64,000 bases of DNA from positions 1,852,215 to 1,916,214 of the forward strand of contig NW_017804043.1 of the NCBI RefSeq assembly GCF_001625305.1, in the 5' to 3' direction. How positions within the stretch are numbered: position 1 is the stretch's first letter; every line of letters begins with the position of its first letter. The position numbers and the translations under genes are program-made. This DNA comes from Branchiostoma belcheri. Taxonomy: Eukaryota; Chordata; Leptocardii; Amphioxiformes; Branchiostomatidae. The notes beneath the pieces are model-generated. The model ran no database searches. It was given only the letters and a program-made list of their open reading frames with translations, and was not told the origin of the DNA. Positions 22,510 to 34,549 of this stretch are shown piece by piece.

Positions 22510-25500
22510 CTAAGTCTTTCTCTTTTTTGTCTTCCTGGGTGATTTCCTTGACTTCTTCTTTGGTGAATCAGACATGCTACTTGTTCCTTCACCAAGACTT
22601 TCACTCGTCTTCTGTCTCTTCCTACCATCTTTTTTCTTTCCTTGAAGTTTACTACGTTTCCCTCCTTCCACTTTGACTTTAATTTTTGGCAAACGTTTCT
22701 TTTTGCCCTTTTTTGGTGTCGGTTTCTTCTTTGCCGTCACTTCCTCACTGCTCGAGGCTGTCGGCTGACTTGCAGAGGCTATCAGTCGTCTGGTCTCCTC
22801 TGTGGGGGACAAAATGTACGGCAGTTAGTTTGTAAGTCAAAGTGAACAATAACTAATGATTGTGTGGGGACAACTTAGGCTTAGAAATTACTAGTAGTTG
22901 ATATAGTGAAGACAATGGAAAGCTAAACTTAAGTCATCATATGTATGCAAGCATCTATGTAAGTCCTGATGACATCGGCTGCAGTAAACAAACAGAAGCT
23001 TAAGTGCTATGGCCACAAACCTGAGTCCTGTATGGTAAATCAAGATGTCACTCCAATAAAATACCTAATATTTATCTAAATGACAAAACAACAATCCAAC
23101 CACCTAATCCAGCTAGCAGCTGAACTAGGTATTGATAGCAGTCAAATTTGTGTCATAAAATAGCTACTGGTTCCATTACATTTGATGAAGATACATATAT
23201 ACTCTCTGTAAGTTTTCTTGTCTATTCTTTCCATTTGAGGTGCAACCTTAACTCACCCCTGATTTTCTGGGTAGGAGACTTGCATCGTGGCGGAGTCTTC
23301 TGCTGTCTTTTCTTCTTTGCCTTCCCCCTTTTCTTACCAGTAGTCGGAAGCCACTCGTCATCTTCTGATGTTGTTGTTGGTGGGTCCTGCTTCATGTGAC
23401 GTATGTGACTAGGCAGCTGTTTGTTATAAAAAATTTATTTCGAAACTCAGTCCACATCAAAGGTAGGACAAGCTTGGACATTTTGAGGGATTGCAGTCAT
23501 TTCGGATGGTGACATAAAGCCAGGTAAAACAACAGTGCAAGTTATGTACATATATCTTTAATACATCTCACCTTTGCAAATGTGCCGTAAGATTTTCCCT
23601 TGATTTGGGCAATCCGTGATGCCCGTTCCCTGGACTCCATCTGAGAAAGGTGGGACACAAACAAAGGTTTATAGGTCACATTTGTTCAATTACTACCATT
23701 TTTTACAGTCTCAAATACCGCAAGGATCACCCCTCCTTCCCTGAAACCTACAACTAGTCTTTTTAAGTGAATCAGCAACCTGCAAACATGACCATGTGCC
23801 TTCCTGACAATATGATAAAATATTGCAAACACAGAAGACTTCTACACAAATACATTTGTACATAACATGCCAGTAACAGTGAACAAGATTTTTGAGAAGC
23901 ATTCTCTTTGTACCTACCAGTCCTTCATCCATCGCTGACTCATCTTCTGACACTGGCCTCTTTCTGCCACGACTCTACAACACAACATCATTATAAATAT
24001 TTTAAAATATTTAAAGGTATTAAAGTGCATGTTCTTATGATGTAATCAATGTGTCATATATAACATGTCAGTATCAATAATGTGAAAATCAGTGAATATT
24101 ACAAATTGCTTTGTAGAAACATGCTTTTATCTGCAAATGTAAAAAAACTCATCAGTAAAACAAAAAGTGTATTCAGTAAAAATCTGTATATATATATATA
24201 TATATATACTTACCCTTCCTTTGGTTGTTTTCCTCCACTCTTCATATTTGTGGATTTTTCTAATGAAAACAAGAATTCCGAGATTTCATACCTCCATGAA
24301 ATATGGGCTTGATATGTAAATGTTAATTTCCTCTTTAATTATGCAAATTACCTCCGCATTAACATGATATATGCATCGTGATGTATGTTAACTTTTGATT
24401 AACTTACAGATGCCCCAAGTATGACATTCCCATTATTCATTATTGGCATTAAGAAATCATAGAATCTTTGCATAAATTATGGAAATTAGGTCATCATTTG
24501 CATAATTAGTATCTGTTGATGTTCTGCCTGCCATAGGTTGCATACATTACATGTATGAAAGTAGTATAATGTAAAACACTGTAATCATAGAATTTCCTCA
24601 TTAATTATGCAAATAAAGTCCTCATTTGCATAATTTGCATTTAATCATGTACATCTCTCTCTCAGCTACCTACACAACAAAAATTATGAAAATACGTTGT
24701 TCCTATCTGGACTTATTGGCTTTTAAACATTTCGCCAGAAAGTGCCCTGCAGTTCCAGAACAAGCTGCTAGGGGGACCAAACTCACACCACTTATTCCTG
24801 ACAGGAAAAGCTATCTGTCACCAAAACATCAAGACCATAGCATGTTCAGGACAAAAGATACAAAAACTGGAAGTTTTGCTGCAGTACCAAGGTCATCCAC
24901 CAGGAGGCCCATATTTGACCTTGACCTTCGTCTTCCTAAGACTTACCGACATACCAAATATCATCATAATCCATAAAGGCGTTCTGAAGTTATGCTGACC
25001 ACAAAGTTGCGGAAACACACAGACACACACACATACATACATACATACATACATACATACAGACAGACACGCCAAAAACAATACCTCCATTTTTCATGGA
25101 GGTAAAAAAAGGCAGACAGCATTAAAAACATCAATCCACATCATAAACATATATGGCGAAATTATGTGACAAATTAAACAATATGATCCAAGCTATATAA
25201 GGTTAGGCCTATTTTAGACTTTTTGCTTTTTTTGCTTTTCTGTGCATTTTGTAGGCTTTCTATTTCATTACTTTTTATTTGGGTATCCTGTCTAGGCTGA
25301 CAAAAATACCTGGCCAAAAGCAGGTCTAACTTTTACTTGTGTAAACACTACTACAGTATACAGTATTAGCTACAGTATACCACAACATACAGGAGAAACT
25401 TACTCAGCAATAGACTCAGCTATGCCGGTCTTCACCACCCCCAGGGAAGGGTCTGGTCTTCCCCCTCCTCCCAACTCACACTTCATGTTGTGGTATTTCT

Positions 25501-27753
25501 CATGGATATCTTGGAGTTGCTGTAAAATACAGAAAAGAAACAAAGAGCCAAGACTTTGCAACACTTATACACTGTAAAATACATTGGGATGAAAACAATG
25601 ATACATCCTTGTTTTACAAACACAAACACACAAATGTATTACAAACGTAACCAACACTTTCTTAGACACGATTTTTGCCAAATTATGTCAACTAAACGCG
25701 AAAGAATGTAACAATGAAAACAATTACACATTCTTGAATTCTTGTTTCTTCATGCTTTCCTTGTACAAGCTAGTGAGATCCCTAACCAAACTCATTTTCA
25801 CCTGAGTGGAGAGACATTCAGAAAAAAAGGTACATTTCCCAAGGGCAAAACACTGGGCCCTGCCAGGGATTCAAACCCTGAACCTTTAGGTCTTAACAAC
25901 AACACAGGACCACCTTGAGTTATAACAGATACATGTATAAAAAATCCTTTTCTCCTTACCTCCAGTGAGTCCCCTAACACTTGTGGCAGGATGCTCTGTT
26001 GTTCTTTCAGCTGGTCATTTTCTCTGTCCTCATCATCAGGGAGTTTTTCCTTGGTCCCAAAAATCAGCTGAAACACACAACGTCAATATGCAAATTAGCA
26101 ATCTATCAGAAACAACTAAATTACAGTTAGCTAGCAATGAGTTGAGTTCATCCTCAGTTGAGTGACACAAGTTTCTCCATCTAGATGACAGGACAAAGCA
26201 TCCTTCATCAAAGACCAAGATCCTCCCCCAATAACATCCTTTTAAAAAGTGCGAAAGACGGATAACTGCTTCTGTGACTTTCATCTAGTTTCCAGAAAAG
26301 GACCAAACCAGCCATTTCCTTACATGACCTGTCAGTACTAATGCATACTTTGCAGAGCAGTTGTATTACATACAAAATGTGATACTACTATGTGTAGCTG
26401 TTTACGTGAGTTAATACATTAAGAGGATCACCTGAGTGGGCGTGGCTGTGAAGAGAAAGGCCTTGTCCATCCTTAAGGTGCGGAAGATGAAGTCCACGTC
26501 AAGGTGCTGCTGCTCCGTCACTTCTTGGTGGAACACAAGAAGCTCACACCACATCTTAAGGGTCATACGGATCTGCGCAGCAAAATAAGTACAGACACAA
26601 GGACAAGTTTAAAGGTATATCTATACCTCTCATAAATTTAAAAATACATATTCCAGTACTTGCTGGATTTAAGGAGAGCCAACTACTGGGGAAAGTAGAT
26701 TCTATACATGAATCTTTATACATGTAGGTCTGGAGAAGTCTATGGACATACAAATGTATATTGTTGCTGCAAACTTTCAGGGAAAATCATGGAGGTAGAA
26801 GAGATACTGGAGCAGTAACGCCCCCTATTACTTTGGTCCAGTACTGCAGGTACAGCTTGCACAGTAGAGTTTCTTGTACACTGACTCATATGTATTTTCA
26901 AAACCAAGAGAGATACTCATAGCAACACAACACAAACATAAATACCTTATAAAGTACAAAAAAGCCTACACACCCAATATTCTCTATCAATTTTTCTCTT
27001 ATGACTTGTCCATAATGTTGCAACTTTCAAGACTAAACTATTTTGGTGAAAACACTAACCTTGACTTTAGGGTTGTTGAGTTGTGTGTAGTACAGTCCAT
27101 ACAGGAGGTATAAGGCTCCCACTCTGACCTGGAAACTGTAGGGAGGCAGCAGGAAGTTCTGCACTATCTGGAAGGCCCCCTCGATAAACTGGGATTGGGA
27201 AGGAAAAATACATGAGATACAATGTTATGACTAGGCTTTCAGAAGACAACTAAAAGTCATATAAAACACCAATTTAAAACAGACATTACATACAATTCAC
27301 GAACAAATGAAAGTTACAATTCATGTGTGTACTTACCTCTTTCTGTTCCCTTGCTTCTTTTCTACCACTGTATTTGAAAAGCAAGGAGAAACGTTTTCAG
27401 TAACTTCAATGCTAAGCATTTATTTCATTTCATTATACTAGTCAATTTATACTCCTCTGGCTCCTTGTACATTACTAATAGTGTCATTTCTATGCTAAAA
27501 TATGTACAAGACAAACTGTGTGTAAATATTCGACTCGTCCTACATGTACAATGTATTATGATTCTACGTAAGCTTTACACTTGTAGATTGAAACTAGATT
27601 CTGATAGAGAGAATGAGAGACTCACTAGTGGATAAGAGAGAAGTTGGTTTGCCTCCAGAGTGCTGAGAACTGTTCATATCTGACACTGTTGGTCTCTGTG
27701 AAGAGTTGCAGTAACCTCTCACAGTCTGTTCTCAGACCCACCGCTCCGGACAT
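22510..27753 (-). CDS. SNAPC1: snRNA-activating protein complex subunit 1 (SNAP43)
   Basis: Eleven exons on the minus strand, in order: 27753-27626, 27367-27337, 27188-27060, 26572-26432, 26067-25960, 25519-25404, 24259-24214, 23974-23918, 23640-23572, 23416-23257 and 22799-22510. Every junction is GT-AG and keeps phase, giving 424 residues. The conserved core is clear: GLRTDCERLLQLFTETNSVR near the start, then QVRVGALYLLYGLYYTQL (about 73-90), then KAFLFTATPTQLIFG (about 139-153), all closely matching vertebrate SNAPC1. The C-terminal 97 residues are lysine/serine-rich with several nuclear localisation clusters and end KTKKRKT, making the protein longer than the human one (368 aa). SNAPc binds the proximal sequence element of snRNA genes and recruits RNA polymerase II or III. 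The start is the only in-frame ATG before the conserved N-terminus. It is head-to-head with SNRNP25. Confidence 0.95.
24187..24208. repeat. TA microsatellite
   Basis: An alternating TA run that ends a few bases from the donor of SNAPC1 exon 7 (24213-24214). Confidence 0.8.
24289..25104. mobile_element. DNA element with TACCTCCATGAAA ends, in a SNAPC1 intron
   Basis: The left end TACCTCCATGAAA and right end TTTCATGGAGGTA are perfect 13-bp inverted repeats about 815 bp apart. The interior has repeated ATTTGCATAATT and ATTATGCAAAT octamer-like motifs, and near the right end the block ACCAAATATCATCATAATCC followed by CACACA and CATA microsatellites (25020-25062). No transposase is seen, so it is non-autonomous. 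Its left end lies 29 bp upstream (in gene sense) of SNAPC1 exon 7. Confidence 0.65.
25800..25922 (-). mobile_element. tRNA-derived SINE, second family (minus strand)
   Basis: On the minus strand a box B-like GGTTCAGGGTTTGAATCCC follows a degenerate tRNA-like head. The body CCAGTGTTTTGCCCTTGGGAA then resembles the body of the SINE at 7154, ending with a CTCTCCACTCAGGTG segment. It lies about 40 bp downstream of the SNAPC1 exon 5 donor. Confidence 0.5.
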
Positions 27754-27856
27754 GCTGACTGATGCTCCTACAGCAGTATAGAAATAAAACTTTATTACAC
27801 AGTAACTGTATTGAATAGCCTACAATGTATGATGGCATGTTAGGAACTGTCATCAA

Positions 27857-27897
27857 TTGTAAGAATTATACTTATAGTATAAGTATAATTCTTACAA
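27857..27897. repeat. Perfect 41-bp palindrome, 20-bp arms
   Basis: TTGTAAGAATTATACTTATA, a single G, then the exact reverse complement. It lies about 100 bp upstream of the SNAPC1 start codon, within the spacer shared with SNRNP25, and is followed by a further degenerate copy (AGTATAAGTTATACT). Confidence 0.9.
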
Positions 27898-28589
27898 TAA
27901 ATAGTATAAGTTATACTAAAGTTATATAACCAAGGAATTTCAATTTCCAAGTGACCTATAAAAAACAAGATATACATTTTAACAACTAACTATTTTCTTA
28001 TTTGTTGGTCATTATGTTTTGTCTGTTTTGACTTTAGGAAATAGAAGTTTTCTTACTGAAATCAAGTACTAGTACGTTAAACTTTAATAAAAGGCTAGAC
28101 TTGCTAAAATCACCCCCCCCCCTCCAAAAAACACACACAAACGTATTACAAACGTAACCAACACTTTCTTAGATACTATTTTTGCCAAATTATGTCAACT
28201 TAAGGCAACCTGGAGATGCAGAGTTCGTGTCCCTAAACCATGACGTTATGCACACTCGAAAAACACAATGTTTTCCGTCAGAAGTTATTTTTCTGACGAT
28301 AAAAACAACACACACACTTACCTGCTCGTGCGATTTCCCGCGACCACTGTGAGGCCCCCTATATACGTGTCTTTTGCATCCACTTCTCAATGCCTGATAA
28401 ATCTTTACTACATATTACCAAATAAAAGAATTTAAGTACAAAAATATACTAATGTTCTAACCATTTCTATTCAGTAGATAGCGATTTTAGTTAAACTTGT
28501 ACTTTGGAGCGTATCATTGCCATATTAGTACTCTCAAAATAAAGGCCTTGATTTGTATAATTTTTGAACCGTCCGTCCCATCATTCTCT

Positions 28590-30757
28590 CTCCAAAATGG
28601 CTGCCGGTGGTCAGACGAAAAAATAGGTGTGGTGATATTTTTACATTTTTGGCATTTGTCTAACAACAGGAGCTACATAAGTGACCCCGTGAGTAGAACA
28701 CTTTACATTCTAACGGAAGAATTATATTTCTGGCTCCATTGTTATATTATGCGTCTATTTAGCTGCATTTTTTGTTGAATATTATGCCCCCCTCCCTCCT
28801 TGTGGTCTTCGATGTCATGTACTGATGAAAATCAGTAAATATCATGCGTCAATTTGATCTCAACGCAGACATTAGAAGGAATTTGATTTTATGATGATTG
28901 CATAATAATTAATAACATTACATAAGTTCAGATAAAAGGATAATTATGATATTGTGATTACACACAGCATGCAGTAAGAAAAATCCATGTTATTCATTGT
29001 GTCCAAAAATATTATTGTCTGCTTAGACATAATTCACTCCAAAAGGGATCTACAAACTTCACAAAGGAATGTTTCTACAGCTTTCAGATATCCAGACTTT
29101 TTCACCAGGCTTATGATGGACTGCTTGGACAACCTCTCACACGAAGTGCTGTCAGACTCAGACCCTGCTCAACAGAACACAGAAATTCGCCACACTTATG
29201 CAGAAGACGACAACATTCCTTCAAGCCCCGATATTGAAGAATACGATGCCTCAGACCAGTTCAAGCAAGAAGATGTTAACTTCGAGGACACCACCTTGTC
29301 GCATAATGAGGTTGTTGTCGTTGTTGTCTCTGCTTAACATCTATTTATCCACTAGACGTGGATCCTTGGTTCCATTCTCTGCTTGGTGCTTTGTTTCTTT
29401 AAGTTGCTCTGGTACTTGTATGTGCTTTGGTGCTTTGCACATAGGTGTTTTTAACCTGGTATCCAGTCTATCATGGTCGGGACAGGTTTTCTTCGGGGTT
29501 GCAGGAGCTCTTCCCCGCCCACTTCAGCTAGGTTTCCCGGTAGGTATTTCACAATGGGAGATTGATTAGCCTGTGGGGCAAATCAACTCCCTGGCGTGCC
29601 ATCTCTACTAGCGTAACACTTCCACCGGGGTGGCCTCACGCCACTGGCCTGTTGTACTGGGGAAAACTAGTATTAGAGCCCTGAAGACAGCCTGCTCCAA
29701 CTACTAGTATGCCCCAACCAAGATGACTGGATACCAGGCTAATGTGTTTTGGAAATGTTGATTAATCCTCCATCTCACACCTTGTCCCATAATCACAGGT
29801 GATGGACATCGTCCGCGCTGGCGTGGCAGAACTCGTAAAGGACCCTCTGCTGTCTGACCTTCCCGCGGGGGTCACGCTGGACGAGGTGAAGTCTCAGATC
29901 GCGCTGGAGTACGGCCAGGCCATGAAGGTGATCGTGCGGAAGGAGTGCGGCGGCATCATGCCGATTGTGGTTCCTCAGGACGCTACGGTGGTGGACTTGA
30001 AACATGCCATCAGCAGGTAAATAAGCTAACTTCATCATATTCCCTGACTACAAATGTAGTTTGTGGTTAATTCTAAAGAATATAGCTATAGCTGTTTCAA
30101 CTTACTGTCAGAACTACTGGACTTAAAACACATTGGCAGGTAAACTTGTGCTTCTGTAAACTTGCATCCTGGCCCAGCCTGGGTGATGCCTTTCTAGCTT
30201 TAGTAAACCCTCTCTATTCCAGGGAAGTACTTAAGTTAAAAAGGCTGGCATCAAAGCAAAATTTATCTAGCAGGTCAAGTATACCTGCCACTATGTAAAA
30301 ATAAAACTTAGTCAAAAAAGATCTCTAATGCAATGTCCCAGTAAAATGCACTCTGTGTATATCTTTGGGGTGCTGCACTTGAAATCAGTCAAAACACACA
30401 AGTGAATGGTAATGGAAGCTATGATGACATTATTTGATGTAGAACAAATCAATTTTGTATCACAGTAGAGGAACTTGTACTTGGCCTTCTCATACCTTTA
30501 CATCAATCTTTTTGCCCGCTCTAACTAATAATCCACAACAATCTGTCCTGTTGTTCACCAGGTACGTCACACTGAAGCAGACCAGAGAAGGCGGCACCAC
30601 ACAGATCAGCTGGCGTTACATCTGGAGAACCTACTGGCTCACTTTTGACGGTGAGAAACTCTCACAAAACAACAAGAAACTCAAGGACTACGGCATCAGG
30701 AACAGGGCAGAGCTACGCTTCATAAAAAGACTCAGAAGCAAAGTGGAGGGAGTTTGA
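28590..30757 (+). CDS. SNRNP25: U11/U12 small nuclear ribonucleoprotein 25 kDa protein
   Basis: The coding sequence joins 29113-29310, 29799-30016 and 30562-30757, giving 203 residues. A probable 5' UTR exon ends at a GTGAGT donor at 28689/28690. From residue 68 the protein matches SNRNP25: MDIVRAGVAELVKDPLLSDL, then SQIALEYGQAMKVIVRK, then SWRYIWRTYWLTFDGEKL and KDYGIRNRAELRFIKRL. The C-terminal half is the ubiquitin-like fold of this family. SNRNP25 is a subunit of the U11/U12 di-snRNP that recognises minor-class introns in the nucleus. The first coding exon adds 66 acidic residues (MMDCLDNLSHEVLSDSD and on). Its donor GAG/GTTGTT is weak, so translation could instead begin at the ATG at 29802. 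A MITE sits in the first coding intron and a long foldback starts 12 bp after the stop. Confidence 0.92.
29455..29738. mobile_element. MITE with CCTGGTATCCAGTC ends, in a SNRNP25 intron
   Basis: The left end CCTGGTATCCAGTC and right end GACTGGATACCAGG are perfect 14-bp inverted repeats 284 bp apart. The interior carries GC-rich blocks such as CTTCCACCGGGGTGGCCTCA. No ORF is present. It occupies most of the 488-bp intron between 29310 and 29799. Confidence 0.75.
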
Positions 30758-30769
30758 AAAGAACTGATG

Positions 30770-30992
30770 TAACATCCGTGTCCATGATATCACCAGGGTC
30801 CATAATATCGCCACCTTGAGAAATAGTGTGCTTAAAGACATATATTTTTACTGCAACATACCCCAGGTATGTACATTTGAGGTGTGGAGGAGTGCATACC
30901 AAAAGTATGTTGCTGTAAAAATATCTTCAAGCACACTTTTTCTCAAGGTGGTGATATTATGGACCCTGGTGATATTATGGACACGGATGTTA
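30770..30992. repeat. Long foldback (inverted repeat) in the SNRNP25 3' UTR
   Basis: TAACATCCGTGTCCATGATA opens a left arm of about 90 bp. The right arm, ending TATGGACACGGATGTTA, is its reverse complement with only a few mismatches. Matching blocks include CACCAGGGTCCATAATATC, CACCTTGAGAAA, GTGTGCTT and GCAACATAC. The loop is about 35-40 bases. The arms also contain an internal direct repeat (GATATTATGGACCCTGGTGA). If transcribed with SNRNP25 it would form a long RNA duplex. Confidence 0.88.
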
Positions 30993-33900
30993 TATTGTTG
31001 TGAAAAGAACTGTACATTTTGTAAGACAAGTTGTGCAATATTAAGTTCAATCTGGTTGAACCTACTACAAATGTAGTAACTTGGGACTGTAAAAAGGTCA
31101 ATCAATATGTAAAGAAAACTGGATAAACATGAGTAAACATATGAAATGACTTGAGCAATGTTCAACTGAACTTACAGTTGATGCAGCCATTTAGGAGGGA
31201 GGATAAGTTTGTCGTCTCAGTTCAAGAAGACTGACAACTGGTTCTTTGATGTGCAGTATTGCGACATGGACTGTCACACATACCTATTTTTACAAAGTTC
31301 AGTACACTTATATCTGAAATTTGATTCAAAGGATAAGCCATACCATCCTCTGAATTACAATAACACTTTATTGATATAAGGTGAAGTATACAACTGCAGA
31401 TTCAAGTTTAAACTAAGTGTACACAAAATAGAATATTATTGTTGTAAATAAACACTACATTTCATAGATGGTGGTAGATTGCTGTCTTACTTGTAGGCAT
31501 GGATTAAATCAAAAATAGAGGGAGTGGATCACTTTGTGCTTGATATTCTGACATTGTATTCAGCCTTCAGCTCTTCAGATGCTTCAAACTCATACACATC
31601 CGTGAGTTCGTGGACAGTACAGTTTGTCTGAAAACATCGCCACTTGTTGGTGATCTGTTGGATTTTTCTTGTCTATAGCAGTCACCTCTCTAGTTCAAGT
31701 CTCATGCATAGACACATTGACTGTATTTCACTTTGCATTAACTTTATTAGGGCTTCAAAGGTGGCTCTTAACATTCTACAACATAAACATCTACAACATA
31801 AACATCTAGTGAGAGAGAGAAAGGATAGCATTGCCATCAAGAGTATGACAGTATTATAAGGATACATCTTATTGACTTTGGTCCTACAACACAGAAGAAG
31901 TGGACATACCAGTAACAGCAATCACAAAAACATTGATTTAGTGTTAACATTTTAATGGTCATTGAAAAGAATACAGTAATGCTGTCGTTCTTGGTAAATA
32001 CTGGACAAATAAAAGCTGTCTTTTAATATTACACAAAACAAGTGGACGAAACACTACAAAACTTATGTACGGTACTGAAGGTGTGTTATTGCCATTTTAG
32101 TTACTGTGATGATAACTGTTAAAAGTATTATCTATATCCATTTTATTAGGGTGTAGAGCTAAATTGTTTTATGTGGTTGAATAATTACGTATATGCGTCA
32201 TCAAAGAAGTCATTTTATGATCACAGATGACAAAGTTAAGTAAGGCTATTGATAGACTGGTCTTTACAACACAAAACATTAAGGAACAACTTAAACATTA
32301 AAACATCACCTTTCCACATTGAAACATGACTTTTTAAAAAGTAGAATAAAAATAAGTAGAATGGCTAAGTCATCAGCGCTAGCACACATTTTCATACAGC
32401 TTACATAATATTTAACCTTGTTTGTCCGTGGGTCTATTTCGTACACCAAGGTTTGTATTAGTTATAACAGTAAGCGAGACAGTAAGGGTTAAATTACTTT
32501 GTCCTGCTATAAGCAAAGCAGTAGTAATGTTGACAGCTACAAAAACAGTGCATATACCAATCTCCTTGTGTTTGCCATTCAGTCCTATTTTGGCTAAGGA
32601 CAGTAACTGTGTTCCATTTGAAAACATAGTGACAAAGTGGCACCATATAAACTTTTCTTCTATTTCAAATCCCCCACCCCCTCCCTCCATGTAGCTAGCT
32701 TGTACCATTCTAGTGTAGCCTGCCTCTCTCTATTATATCAGAATTTTTTATCACTATTAAAAGCAGCCATGCAATAAATCTGACTTTGTACAGGGCACCA
32801 AAACTTTTCAACTTCTGACTCCATCCCTGGATAGACTGAGTGTGTATGGCAGGCAAAATTTTAAAGCCAGTATTAGCTTCTCATTCAGAGTGCATAGAGT
32901 GTCCAATTCACAGAAGTGGAGGTACAAGTAGTACATTTTATGTAAGTGCAAGAGAAAAAGAATCTGATATTGTATGGCAATGTTTCTTCCACGCACACAC
33001 GTACTGGAAATTGAGTTTTGACAACACTATGCCCTTCTTCAGTGTTACATGTATCTACAGAATATAATACAACATGTAGTATCTACAACACTGATATGTA
33101 TCAGATCAGAAGTCAAAGGTACCCCCCCCACACCAAATGGTATCTTCCTTACACATGATGCATCATTTCATAAAGGTTGATTTTGTGGATTGTATGTATT
33201 TTCAAAAATTCATAAAACCCTCTGATGAGAAATTACAGTAATGAATGAAAACATTTGTAGTCTAATCTCTGTTTTCCTTCATTTTTACATTCTATCAAAA
33301 CTTACAGATGGGAAATTTCTGGGGAAAATGAATTTAGCACATTCAGATTGCAGTCAAAATTTCTAAACAGATTTCAAATCCCTTTGTTTCAACATGGCCC
33401 TCTGACATTTTTATACTGGAAAAATGTAGCACCCTTTCTTGTAAGTCTTCACTTTGTTCCTACACTCTTGATTAACTTTTCACCAGAAATGGCAGGAATC
33501 TGTGGAAACTCAACATAAATATTTGAGAAGTCAAAAGTATACTAAATAAAACCTGATACTTTTCCAACACTACCCCCTCAAACTTTACACATCATGCTAG
33601 GTGCATATTTACATCACCTAGCAGAAAATTAGAAGCTATACATATATGCAGAGATGAATCACTTCTAAGGAGATTTGAAACACTGTTTTTCTGTGTCCAA
33701 ATACAAAGATACAAACTATGGCAGCTCCTGCTTTTATTATAAAATTCATGGTGCAGTATTTGTTAATTGCACTCTTTTATTTTATTTTGAATAGAAGGCT
33801 GTTGAATGGCCAAAAGATATATTTCTAGATCAATAATAAGATGTATAAGCTGTCATTTTTGTGACTCTGGCTGTGGACACAGATGTACATTGTACAAGCA

Positions 33901-34549
33901 TTTCAAATGTACTGTTATTATCTTCTGGCTTCTTTAAAAACTACATCTTAAGGATAACAATAGGAACATCCCACCGGAAGAGTTTGGTGAGCATCCCTGT
34001 CAAAAGAAATTACAAAATGAGGGACTTCAGTGCCGACTGTAACTATGTCTACCTTTTTTATTATTCCTGTAAAAACAGCACAAATCTTAGCCATTCCCTG
34101 ATACGAACTGATCAGAAATTTGAGTTCAATCTTTAAGTGTTGGAGGTTACTTTCCAAAAAAATGTTAGGATAAGGACTTTGTCTAACACAGATGAACTTT
34201 GAGGCTAAGTAAAATCTAAGGTATGTGTATGCAAGGATGTTATATTGACGTATACAACACCCTTGGTGTAATCTTATTTTTAAAATGGATTCACATTTCA
34301 AGAAACAGTGGACAAGTGTCCTTAGATTTAGAAGGACAAGGACAAAATCGAAGTTTTTACATGAAATAAGAATTCCATATTGCGACAACGTCACTTCATG
34401 AAATGAAACACTAAATTTTCACTGGTTTTACATAGTTACAGTCTGCATTGTATTACAAATACAATGTACCATAAAAATGTGGTTTAAGTTACAAAATATC
34501 ATCATCTGTACAAGTTGGCTGCTACAACTACTCCCGTCACCCCCTGCTG
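30993..34549. other. Convergent 3' ends of SNRNP25 and ARL5, no gene
   Basis: AT-rich, low coding potential, consistent with 3' UTRs and spacer between two convergent genes. A candidate SNRNP25 polyadenylation signal AATAAA lies near 31446. Short perfect duplication ATAAACATCTACAAC (31785-31806). No exon recognised. Confidence 0.45.

Noticed and set aside
32412..34394. Frames of 90-148 codons between SNRNP25 and ARL5
   Set aside because: Hydrophobic or Lys/Asn-rich composition typical of chance frames in AT-rich 3' UTR, overlapping on both strands with no domain.
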